A stretch of DNA of 54,126 nt from Firmicutes bacterium UBA2058. GTDB lineage: Bacteria; Bacillota; Clostridia; Tissierellales; Sedimentibacteraceae. The notes beneath the pieces were generated by a model. The model ran no database searches. It was not told where the DNA came from and worked only from the letters and a program-made list of their open reading frames with translations. Below, in pieces: positions 33,801-41,756 of the stretch. Each line of letters starts with the position of its first letter. Positions within the stretch are counted from its first letter, which is position 1. A program made the position numbers and the translations under genes. The stretch spans positions 1 through 54,126 of the forward strand of contig DDAM01000061.1 in the NCBI GenBank assembly GCA_002332905.1, in the 5' to 3' direction.

Positions 33801-35252
33801 GTAGATACACAAAAACCTCAGATTGTTAATATAAAGCTTGAAGATAATGTATGTAAGATTACGGCAACTGATAATCATTATCTAAAATATGCATCTATGA
33901 TTGATAATTCAACTAATAAAGTAATACAAACAGTAGGATTGGATATATCATCAAAAGAAAATACTTTTACATTTGATACATCAAAAATAACAAAATCAAA
34001 ACAGGTTAGATTTATTGTGTCAGACTTTGCAGGCAATGATAATTATGAGCTTGTAGAGATCGAATATGTTGAAAAACCAGAAGTACCTTCCCAGCCAGAA
34101 GTTCCATCTAATCCTGGTGATACAACAATTTCTAAACCCAGTACAGGTAGTTCAATTGCAGAGGTTGATGGCAAAATACAAGTTCCTACAGAGTTGATAG
34201 GAACAAGCAAATTGGAAGAAAAATCAATTATAACTTTAGATGAAAAAGTTAAAGATATGATAGACAAGTCATCTTCTAAAACTTTACAAGTAAGTTGCCG
34301 TTTGCAAGAAAATGCTAAAGATGTTGAATTTTTAGCTCAGAAGAGTATAACTAAACTTTTATATGAAAAAGGAATGGCTATCGAACTTACTTATGAAGGT
34401 ATTGCTACATTTGTTGTAACACCTAATAAAGCAGGTGAGTTATCAATAAAAATGCATAAGGGTGGAGTTATTAGCTCTAATGAGTCATATTTACCAACAA
34501 AATATAATTTTGATTTAGATATTACTATTGATTCAAAATCGATAAATAATACAGATAAAGCTATAATGGTGCAACTACCTATAGAAAAATTAGATAATAT
34601 AGAAAAAATAGGTGTTTACACATTAAACTCTAACAATGAATTAGAATATGTTATGACATATTTAAAAGATGATGTTATAGAATTTTATCCACCACACTTT
34701 AGTCCTTATTCATTAATGATATATGATAAGACATTTGATGATATTAAAGGTCATTGGGCTAAAGATTTTATAGAAATAATGGCATCAAAACATATTGTGA
34801 AAGGTAAAACAGAAAAATTATTTGCACCAGAAGATATAGTTACAAGAGCAGAATTTGTTGAGATGGTTGTTAGGGCATTAAATTTAAAAGGTGAAGGAAG
34901 CGGTAGATTTAGTAATATATCTTATGATAAATGGTATGCAAACAGTTTATCCTTGGCTAAGGATGCTAAGTTAATAGAAGGACAAACATACAATGCAGAA
35001 GGTATAATTTCACGTATTGAGATGGCAAAAATAATTTCAAAAGCTCATGCATTGCTAAATGGTAAGGAAATTAAATTCATTGATAATCCTGGATTTGTTG
35101 ATGTTTTAGAAAGTAACGAGGATTATAAATATATTGGCTATGCTAAGGAGAATGGTTTAATAAATGGATACCCAGATTTAACATTTAGACCAGTAGAGGA
35201 TACTTCAAGAGCAGAGGCTGTTAAAATGATTTATAAAATGCTAAACCAATAA
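30804..35252 (+). CDS. Secreted subtilisin-type (S8) protease with C-terminal SLH anchor
   Basis: 1482 residues. A signal peptide ends near residue 27 (FVFA/TSY). An I9-like propeptide spans about 45-145. The catalytic domain has Asp190 (AIVDSGV), His266 (NDHGVHVAGT), oxyanion Asn376 (ASGNED) and Ser600 (GTSMACPHIAG), with a PA domain inserted at about 430-545. Fn3/DUF1034-like beta domains follow, including a FlgD-like SWDGKDAGGN segment near 960, then a Pro/Ser linker near 1090-1115. Three SLH motifs begin at about 1311 (DIKGHWAKDFIE). The layout resembles C5a-peptidase/lactocepin-type enzymes anchored to the S-layer. Likely role: degrading external protein for peptide uptake. The start follows AGGAGG. 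Confidence 0.93.
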   Translation: MRKINAKVVSLILIMVMVFSNINFVFATSYIKDDIELLNTNLADGEDEVTVIVELNDKSLLEYDTAKVLGAKEFLSTYAASEIREDIIKTQDDVQLDILTNVNENAIFKYSYTNAINGFVAIVKLKDIEMIKNLDGVKNVFLDVIYDIPEPITENVLEPKMATSKQMINLPIDLSSFPYKGEKTVVAIVDSGVDVNHELMKLSDENNVRLKSEDIENIFYQLNAAEYSEKVGLGITPEDVYYSAKFPFCFDYGDTDADAFARRNDHGVHVAGTVGANGTAAKAQNPNLEVKVLFDGVARETQILGMKVFHDKKDGAAASNTIAAVEDAITLGADAINLSLGSTAGFTYEEAPFDDYEEIFKKARDAGIIVAVASGNEDRMGLGEKEGYNLPYSSNPDTALVGSPAAKYHASTVASIENTNRYMKYIIDSSNNKIVYSDNAKFIETFDKQILEYVDCKSGTVNDFANVDVNDKIALIIRGDITFSEKVKNAEDNGAKGVIIYNHEAGGNELTSMKLEGVTIPAIFIGNTDGTLLLNAQDKTVEINIEFEEKFENNTAYQMSDFTSWGCSPDLKLKPEITAPGGDIYSTITNNRYESMSGTSMACPHIAGASALMQQYVKGSDKFDFLNSQQKADVIESLMMSTAKIIYNEFNREYSPRRQGAGLLDVEAATNSDVYLVNEVSGKTKIELGDKIGDEFVISFDVVNLGDEEYKYEILSSMFTDKVEHDDGYSLISYDIDYISNSIMSYNDININKNNTSITTSGSSITTGSSIITIGANQTVRVNINVEMDELEMDKLLEDFTNGLFVEGFIELMPVDKKANQRNISIPYMGYYGDWSRPPIFDGFYGYDNDYDVFYGADSYAYSLAYDKDGKVSGHYKIGKSINENDNYNWNWISISPDGDNYLEDVGMRANLLRNAKHVFVYILDKDKNVMRKISSSLNETYQRKSFYDVDKPLSQMLSSWDGKDAGGNVVEDGQYYYRIRSVIDYPGAKFQTKDIPVFVDTQKPQIVNIKLEDNVCKITATDNHYLKYASMIDNSTNKVIQTVGLDISSKENTFTFDTSKITKSKQVRFIVSDFAGNDNYELVEIEYVEKPEVPSQPEVPSNPGDTTISKPSTGSSIAEVDGKIQVPTELIGTSKLEEKSIITLDEKVKDMIDKSSSKTLQVSCRLQENAKDVEFLAQKSITKLLYEKGMAIELTYEGIATFVVTPNKAGELSIKMHKGGVISSNESYLPTKYNFDLDITIDSKSINNTDKAIMVQLPIEKLDNIEKIGVYTLNSNNELEYVMTYLKDDVIEFYPPHFSPYSLMIYDKTFDDIKGHWAKDFIEIMASKHIVKGKTEKLFAPEDIVTRAEFVEMVVRALNLKGEGSGRFSNISYDKWYANSLSLAKDAKLIEGQTYNAEGIISRIEMAKIISKAHALLNGKEIKFIDNPGFVDVLESNEDYKYIGYAKENGLINGYPDLTFRPVEDTSRAEAVKMIYKMLNQ

Positions 35253-35266
35253 TAGTACATACCAGC

Positions 35267-35292
35267 GTAAAGGTTATTTAAATAACCTTTAC
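35267..35292. repeat. 26-bp perfect palindrome between the SLH genes
   Basis: GTAAAGGTTATTT is directly followed by its reverse complement. There is no loop and no long T run, so it could be a weak terminator, a processing site or a regulator site ahead of the second SLH gene. Confidence 0.5.
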
Positions 35293-35316
35293 ACAATTAA
35301 AAAATATGGAGGAAAT

Positions 35317-38300
35317 ATGAGCAAAAAAATTGTTTCTATATTATTAGTAATGATGTTTATAATATCCACATTTACACCGGTTATGGCTGTAGAATCGGAT
35401 TATAAGAATCATTGGTCAAAGGATACAATAGAGTATTGGCTTGAAAAGGGTTATATCAATGGATACTCAAGTGGAATATTTAAACCAGATAAAGAAATAA
35501 CAAGGGCAGAATTTATTAAAATAATTAATACTGTATTTGGATATGAAAATACAGATGGTATGTTTTCTATTACTTCTTTAGATTTTGATGATGTAAAAGA
35601 AAGCGATTGGTATTACGATGAAATACTAAAAGCTACTAATGCTGGATATATTCAAGGTGTTGAAAAAAATAAATTTATGCCTAATGAAAATATTACAAGA
35701 GAAACTGCAGCCGTGATTTTAGCAAGAGTAAAGCAATTATCAGTAAAACCGGAAGCTATTACTACATTTATAGACAAAAATGCTGTTTCAGATTGGGCAG
35801 TTGGTTTAGTTGGAGCGTGTGTAGAACAAGGTTATTTAAATGGTAATAATAGAAAACTAAATCCTAAAGATAATCTAAAGCGAGCAGAGGCTATATCGAT
35901 GATAGATAGAGCTATGAGTTTAATTATCAATAAAAAGGATACTGTAGTAGAAAATCAAAGACTTCAAAGATTGGTAATATCAAAAGAAGTGGGAGAAGGC
36001 GAAGTTACTCTAAAAAATGTAACTGTAGTTGGAGAGTTAATAATTAATGGTGGAGGTCAAAATTCAATTATTATTGATTCGTCGAAAATTGAAACAGTTA
36101 AGGTTAACAAAGAAAGTGGAAAAATAAGATTATTGACAAAAGGTTCAACTTGTATAAATAATACGTTTTTAGAATCTGGTGCTATACTAGAACAATCTAA
36201 TTTAAATCAATCTTCTTTTGTTAATGTTAAAGTTGCTGGTAATATAAATAAAAATCATAAGGTTTATATAAAAGCAAATATTGACAATTTAGAGCTTGAT
36301 GGAAAATCAGATGTTCAACTAGATAGTGGAAAAATTAAAATACTATCTACTACTAAGAATTCCAGTGGAATTAATATTAGTTTATCAAAAAATGTTTTAG
36401 TAGCAAATGTTATAGCTAATTCATCAGTTGCTTTTGTAGGTGATGGTGTAATAGAAAATGCTTTAATAAATGAAAATGGTGTTACATTTGCGAAAAAACC
36501 AAGTAATATTAAGTTTGCAGATGGTGTTGGCCTAAATACTTCAACTACTGGTGGAGGTAGTAGTGCTCCAAGTAAAGAAGATAGTAAAGTGTTAAAAGTA
36601 AATATTACGCCTAATAAATTACAAGCTACTAAAGGAGAACATATTAAGTTTACGGCTAATGTTGAAGGAACTGGAAATTTTTCTAAATCAGTAGATTGGA
36701 CTATAGTATCAGATTCAACATCAAAAATAAGTAAAGATGGTGTTTTGTTGGTTGCAAATGATGAAAAAATAGGATCTAAAATAGTCATAAAGGCTATCTC
36801 TAAAGAAAATTCATCTATATATGCAACAGCTGAGGTAGAAGTTGTAGAAGAAGTGATAAACGAAGTAACAAGACTATTTATTTCTCCAAAACAAAGTAAT
36901 GCTGTTGCTGGTGATCAATTGCAATTTACTCTGCAGTTTGAGGGAACTGGACAGTATTTAAAAGAGGTAAAATTTGAACTTAAATCTAAAGATAACTCTT
37001 TAATTACGAGTAGTGGTTTACTTAAAATAAGTAAGGATGCAAAAGTTGGGGAAGTATTACAAATAAAGGTAACATCAGTTTCTAATCCTAATGCCTATGA
37101 TACAGCTACAGTAAAAGTAGTTGAAAAAATAGATGTTCCAATAAATAATGCAGTTGAATCAGTTAAAATTGACGGTAATAAGAACTTAAAATTATACAGA
37201 TATCAAAGTGAAGTTATTAAGGCTAAAGTAGTTGGTAAAAATGTAGCACAAAAAATAACTTGGTTAGTTGAAAATGAAAATGCTGCTACAATTGTATATG
37301 ACGATTATTCCAAACAAAATGCTGTTTGTGTTTCGTACAAGGCTCAAGAAGGTTCTACTTTTAGAGTAAAAGCCATAGCAACAGAAAATAAAGAAAAGTT
37401 TGATTATATAGATATTGAAGTTTTAAGGGATAATCAAATTTCAGAACTAAAATTGTATTATGGTGATCTTTATGATGGAGAAATTTACTATGGTAAAATT
37501 GATGAAGTAAACAAAGAAATAAAAGTTAAAATTCCAAACGGATTAAATGTTTCGAAATTGACAGCAGAGATGAAGATTAGTAGTTTGGCTACTGCATATC
37601 CAGGTAATAAAAATTACAGTTCACATGTATATTTCGGAGATTTCTCTAAGCCTATTAATTTTGTAGTTACAGATGCACAGGGAAAAGTAAGTAACTATAA
37701 AGTTATAGTAGAGATTGATAATACATTGAAGCTAAATCCTAAGGATGAAGAGGTTATTATTAAGGAATTTGTACCTTTAGATAGCAGTATATCTTCGCAA
37801 ATTTATGCATATGGTACAGAAGAAAGCTTGCTTACTTTACCATCAACAATAGTAGGTAAAAGTCTTTTAAATAATGATATAAAAGTTAACATAATAAGAT
37901 GGAAGTGCACAACTAAATATATCAGTACACCTAAAGAGGATGCAACATACATATTTAATCCTATAATTTCAAGCGATATTAGTATAAAAGAAGGAGTAGT
38001 ATTACCTACAATAACAGTTGTAGTAAAAGCTGAAGGCTCGGGCACTGTTCAGGAATCTGATAAGGTTGGTAGCGTTGAGATTACAAGTGATAAAATAATA
38101 AGTTTGTATAGAGGCGATTTTAGTATTATCAATGCTAAGGTAATTGGTAAAGAAGGATATACTCCATCTCAAAAAATAATTTGGACTATTGAAAATGATG
38201 GAAAAGCAGTTATTTCTAACTATGAAACCTATGATGGAAAAATTGAAAAAACTGTTAAGGTTAATAAGGATGCTATAGAGGGGCTAAATATCATTGTCAA

Positions 38301-40500
38301 AGCTGCCTCAGCTGCAAATCCAGAAATATATGATTTAATTACAGTTAAAGTATATAATGATAATCAAATTTCTGCTTTTGATTTGAAGCTAAAAGGAACG
38401 TATACTACATATGAAGGCATAATAGATGAAGAAAATTCTACAATAACAGTAAAAAAACCAAAGAATATTGCATATGATGAGATAGAGGCTGAGTTCTATG
38501 TTAAAACAGATTCTACTATAAATCCAGGGGAAAGGACTTCGTCATATAGTACAAGATGTATAGATAATGTAAGTGATTTTACTAGACCTGTTACATATAA
38601 AATAACAAACGCATTAGGGGATGTAAGGGAGTATAGTTTAGTCATTGAAGAAAGTGATTCTCCTGATGTACCTGGAGGAGATGGTGATTCTGTCAAAATT
38701 GGATATTTTTCTAAAAATCTATATAGAGGTGAGCAAAAAACTATTGATGCTACTGTGTTAGATGAAACTTCTCAAGAGATAATATGGACAGTTGAAGGCT
38801 CAGGAAAAGCAAGTATTGTTGATACTGTGGATTATAGTGGAAATACTAAAAAAGCTATTGAAATTTCTGAAGATGCTGTAGAGGGCTCAGAAATTATATT
38901 AAAAGCAACTTCTGCTGTAGATTCTAAAAAATTTGCTACTACAAAAATTACTGTACGATACGACAATGAGATAGAATCTTTCTACATAAAAGAAAGAAGT
39001 GATAATTCTACAGATACAGGTGTTTATTGTTTAACTAATACAGCTAAAAACACTGTAAATGTTGAACTTGCAGGCTCGTTTGATTTAGATAATTTGAAAA
39101 CTATAATATCTGTAAAATCGGATTCGACAGTATCTCCTGGAGTAAAAAAATATGATGGAGAATTTATTGATAGTACTAGTAGCTTTAAAACACCTGTTGT
39201 GTATACAGTAGCAGATAAAAAAGGCAACAAGAGAAATTATACTTTTACTGTGACTGCTAAACCTGATGAGGTGATTCTAGGTTTTGAACCTCTAAGTGAA
39301 ACAGCAATTACAGTAGATAATGGAACTTCTGAAAGTTCAGTAGGGTATAAGCTTCCTTATAGCGTATCATATAAAATTGAAGCAGATGATGATTACTTTA
39401 GAGAATATTTTACAGCTAAATGGAAATGTGTAGGGGTATATGATTCTAAGCCTACTGTAGACACTGATTTTGTTTTTAGATTAGAATTACCAAAAGGATT
39501 TGTTTTAGCGGAAGGTGTAAAATTACCTGAAGTTATAGTAACTGTAAAAGGTAGTACTTTAGAACCTGATCCTAGTGATGATAAAATAATAATAACAGAA
39601 TTTAAGCCATTATTAAGCTATGATAATAGTATAAAAGTTAAAAATGGAACAAAAGAAACTGAACTTGATTTAATAACTAATTTACAGGCAAAAAATACAA
39701 ATTATCCAGATACTTACAAATATATATGGGATATAACGTGGGAGTGTAAGTTAGGCTATAATGCAACACCTGATGTAGAAACAACTTATGTATTTACACC
39801 TATGTTGCCAAAAGAATATAGTTTAGCTGCAGGTGTAGTTTTACCAACAATAAATGTTATTGTTGAAGGTAATGGTGGAGTAGTTCCTGAACCAGGGGAT
39901 GTTGAAGTTGATTCAGTAAGTGTTGATAAATCAGTATATAGATATAATAGAAATGGTAAGTTTTCATATTATTTCCCTGAGATAAAGGTAATAGGTAAGG
40001 ATGGCAAATTTCCATCTCAAGATGTTACCTGTACAATAATAAATGGAACAGGAGTTATAATAACTAATAAAGAGGACTATGCAGACGGAAAAACAAAACC
40101 AGCAGTATCAATACTTAGCGATGCACAAGTGGGTTCAATCGTTACTGTTAAAGTCACATCTGTTGCAGATAATACAAAGTATAAAATATTTGATATATTA
40201 ATATTGGATGATAATCAAATTCGAAATATTAGTGTTCAGACTTTAGATTATGAAGATTTTGAGGGTGTAATTGATGATGTAAATAAAACTATATCAATTA
40301 TGCTTCCTAAAAACACAGATATATCTAAATTGAAAGTTACAATGTATGTGCATAACCATGCTTCTGTAAATGATGAGGTGGATTTATTTGGTAGATATAG
40401 TAAATCTAATGTTGACTTTACAAATCCAGTTAAGTATAAAATAACTTCAGAAGCTGGTGAAAGTATAGAATATACAGTAATAATACAGTTTCAAGATTAA
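35317..40500 (+). CDS. Giant modular SLH-domain surface protein with Ig-like repeats
   Basis: 1727 residues. A signal peptide ends near residue 24 (PVMA/VES). Three SLH motifs lie at about 28-205. A repetitive beta-rich segment follows (about 210-400, possibly beta-helical), then a Gly/Ser linker near 408. Two Big2-like domains lie at about 425-610. The rest is built from three module types: A (Big2-like, from about 611, 916, 1124, 1532), B (starting DNQI or DNEI, from about 705, 1015, 1216, 1632) and C (with a WxC core and VLPTI/VLPEV end, from about 812, 1318, 1423). No catalytic domain was recognised; probably adhesive or structural. It is 65 bases downstream of the SLH protease and likely linked to it. 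Confidence 0.9.
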   Translation: MSKKIVSILLVMMFIISTFTPVMAVESDYKNHWSKDTIEYWLEKGYINGYSSGIFKPDKEITRAEFIKIINTVFGYENTDGMFSITSLDFDDVKESDWYYDEILKATNAGYIQGVEKNKFMPNENITRETAAVILARVKQLSVKPEAITTFIDKNAVSDWAVGLVGACVEQGYLNGNNRKLNPKDNLKRAEAISMIDRAMSLIINKKDTVVENQRLQRLVISKEVGEGEVTLKNVTVVGELIINGGGQNSIIIDSSKIETVKVNKESGKIRLLTKGSTCINNTFLESGAILEQSNLNQSSFVNVKVAGNINKNHKVYIKANIDNLELDGKSDVQLDSGKIKILSTTKNSSGINISLSKNVLVANVIANSSVAFVGDGVIENALINENGVTFAKKPSNIKFADGVGLNTSTTGGGSSAPSKEDSKVLKVNITPNKLQATKGEHIKFTANVEGTGNFSKSVDWTIVSDSTSKISKDGVLLVANDEKIGSKIVIKAISKENSSIYATAEVEVVEEVINEVTRLFISPKQSNAVAGDQLQFTLQFEGTGQYLKEVKFELKSKDNSLITSSGLLKISKDAKVGEVLQIKVTSVSNPNAYDTATVKVVEKIDVPINNAVESVKIDGNKNLKLYRYQSEVIKAKVVGKNVAQKITWLVENENAATIVYDDYSKQNAVCVSYKAQEGSTFRVKAIATENKEKFDYIDIEVLRDNQISELKLYYGDLYDGEIYYGKIDEVNKEIKVKIPNGLNVSKLTAEMKISSLATAYPGNKNYSSHVYFGDFSKPINFVVTDAQGKVSNYKVIVEIDNTLKLNPKDEEVIIKEFVPLDSSISSQIYAYGTEESLLTLPSTIVGKSLLNNDIKVNIIRWKCTTKYISTPKEDATYIFNPIISSDISIKEGVVLPTITVVVKAEGSGTVQESDKVGSVEITSDKIISLYRGDFSIINAKVIGKEGYTPSQKIIWTIENDGKAVISNYETYDGKIEKTVKVNKDAIEGLNIIVKAASAANPEIYDLITVKVYNDNQISAFDLKLKGTYTTYEGIIDEENSTITVKKPKNIAYDEIEAEFYVKTDSTINPGERTSSYSTRCIDNVSDFTRPVTYKITNALGDVREYSLVIEESDSPDVPGGDGDSVKIGYFSKNLYRGEQKTIDATVLDETSQEIIWTVEGSGKASIVDTVDYSGNTKKAIEISEDAVEGSEIILKATSAVDSKKFATTKITVRYDNEIESFYIKERSDNSTDTGVYCLTNTAKNTVNVELAGSFDLDNLKTIISVKSDSTVSPGVKKYDGEFIDSTSSFKTPVVYTVADKKGNKRNYTFTVTAKPDEVILGFEPLSETAITVDNGTSESSVGYKLPYSVSYKIEADDDYFREYFTAKWKCVGVYDSKPTVDTDFVFRLELPKGFVLAEGVKLPEVIVTVKGSTLEPDPSDDKIIITEFKPLLSYDNSIKVKNGTKETELDLITNLQAKNTNYPDTYKYIWDITWECKLGYNATPDVETTYVFTPMLPKEYSLAAGVVLPTINVIVEGNGGVVPEPGDVEVDSVSVDKSVYRYNRNGKFSYYFPEIKVIGKDGKFPSQDVTCTIINGTGVIITNKEDYADGKTKPAVSILSDAQVGSIVTVKVTSVADNTKYKIFDILILDDNQIRNISVQTLDYEDFEGVIDDVNKTISIMLPKNTDISKLKVTMYVHNHASVNDEVDLFGRYSKSNVDFTNPVKYKITSEAGESIEYTVIIQFQD

Positions 40501-40522
40501 TAAATAATTACATCATAAAATT

Positions 40523-40557
40523 AAAATAGTGCTGATTATAGCACTATTTTAGTTTTT
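40523..40557 (+). terminator. Terminator after the giant SLH gene
   Basis: AAAATAGTGCT (40523-40533) pairs with AGCACTATTTT (40540-40550), followed by AGTTTTT. Confidence 0.85.
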
Positions 40558-40576
40558 GGTGTGATTTGATTATTTA

Positions 40577-40616
40577 TATTAAAAATATATTTAACATATT
40601 AAAAATATATTTAATA
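40577..40616 (+). promoter_or_regulatory. Tandem 20-bp direct repeat at the ArsR promoter
   Basis: ATATTAAAAATATATTTAAC (40577-40596) is followed at once by the same sequence ending AAT (40597-40616). A partial third copy (ATATATTTAATAT) overlaps the region near 40643-40655. The repeats abut the -35 box, which fits a regulator operator. Confidence 0.55.
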
Positions 40617-40619
40617 TGT

Positions 40620-40648
40620 TTGACAAATATCAACTTATATGATATATA
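40620..40648 (+). promoter_or_regulatory. Promoter of the ArsR-ABC exporter operon
   Basis: TTGACA (40620-40625), 17 bases, TATATA (40643-40648), 22 bases before the start codon. Confidence 0.65.
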
Positions 40649-40669
40649 TTTAATATAAGGAGGAATATT

Positions 40670-41740
40670 ATGACAACGAAATATGTAGTTAAAGATAAAC
40701 CAATGTGGAATCTTGAGGCAGTTTGTTGTATAGCCAGCCATTACAAGAGTGAAGAAGACAAAATTGTTGAGAATAGCAGTAAATTTGGATATACAAAAGA
40801 ACAAATGAACAGTTATTTAGATAAGTATATTACCTATAAAAGTGCAGTTCTTAATGAGGCTTTACCTATTTTTAATAAAAAATACAGTACTTTAGAACCA
40901 TTTTTTAAGCAAAATGATTTAGGTAATCCAATTATAGTAGGATATGTTCAACGTTATGACAGCAAGTTAAATTCTAATATTAGTGATGCTGATATAGATG
41001 AGATGATTATTGATAATTTAAATGGAATGGTTCATGATTTACTTGATGAAGAAGAGTCTAAATACAATTTTGCTGAAATAGGTGATGTAATCGTTTTTCT
41101 AAACAAAGCACAGCTAGATAACGATATAAAAATGCAAATTATAAATTTTCACATGGACAGATACAACTTAACTAGGATGATTGTTGAATTGCTTAACGAA
41201 TTTGCCCCAATATGTGAAAAGTACTTTTTTATAATTGAAGAAGAATTTAATAAAACATATGATTTCCTTAGTAATATTGATAATTTATATCAAGTTATGA
41301 AGTTGTACGTGAATATTAATACTATGGTGATTGGTTATATAGATGTTTATATAAATATTTTCTTTTTTAATCAGCTATCTATGAGAGCTTATGATGACCA
41401 AAATGCAATATTCGCAGGTATTCATATTTTTAAATTATGTGAGTTAAGCGATGAAAACAAATACAATGATGCTCAAATGGTAGCAAGCTTAAAAGCACTA
41501 GCAGATACAACAAGATATAAAATAATTTGTATGCTTTCTGAAAAGTCTATGTATATGCAAGAAATTGCAGATAAATTGGGATTAACAGCTGCTAATGTAT
41601 CTCACCACATCAATATGTTACTTCAATATAATATTATTTCAATAATACTTGATAGTGAGAAAAATAAAAGAATATATTATGAATTAAATGAAACTGAAAT
41701 TGCTAGGTTGGCAGAAGCATTAAATAGTATTATTAAATAG
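40670..41740 (+). CDS. ArsR-type winged-helix regulator with a large extra N-terminal domain
   Basis: 356 residues. The C-terminal ~85 residues are a clear ArsR helix-turn-helix: SLKALADTTRYKIICMLSE, MQEIADKLGLTAANVSHHIN and a beta wing ending in RIYYEL. The first ~265 residues are helical, unlike simple 100-aa ArsR proteins, and could bind a ligand; I see no CxC metal motif. Two ABC exporter genes follow 16 bases later, so it probably controls export of a toxic or signalling molecule. The start follows AAGGAGGA. Tandem repeats at its promoter suggest autoregulation. Confidence 0.85.
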   Translation: MTTKYVVKDKPMWNLEAVCCIASHYKSEEDKIVENSSKFGYTKEQMNSYLDKYITYKSAVLNEALPIFNKKYSTLEPFFKQNDLGNPIIVGYVQRYDSKLNSNISDADIDEMIIDNLNGMVHDLLDEEESKYNFAEIGDVIVFLNKAQLDNDIKMQIINFHMDRYNLTRMIVELLNEFAPICEKYFFIIEEEFNKTYDFLSNIDNLYQVMKLYVNINTMVIGYIDVYINIFFFNQLSMRAYDDQNAIFAGIHIFKLCELSDENKYNDAQMVASLKALADTTRYKIICMLSEKSMYMQEIADKLGLTAANVSHHINMLLQYNIISIILDSEKNKRIYYELNETEIARLAEALNSIIK

Positions 41741-41756
41741 AAAAGTAGGAGATATT

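Noticed and set aside
36315..36788. A 157-codon minus-strand frame inside the giant SLH gene
   Set aside because: A shadow of the repetitive coding strand, with no ribosome site or motif.
37147..40500. Tandem repeats suggestive of a CRISPR or satellite array
   Set aside because: The repetition is at protein-domain level, with about 100-residue diverged modules and no short identical DNA units.
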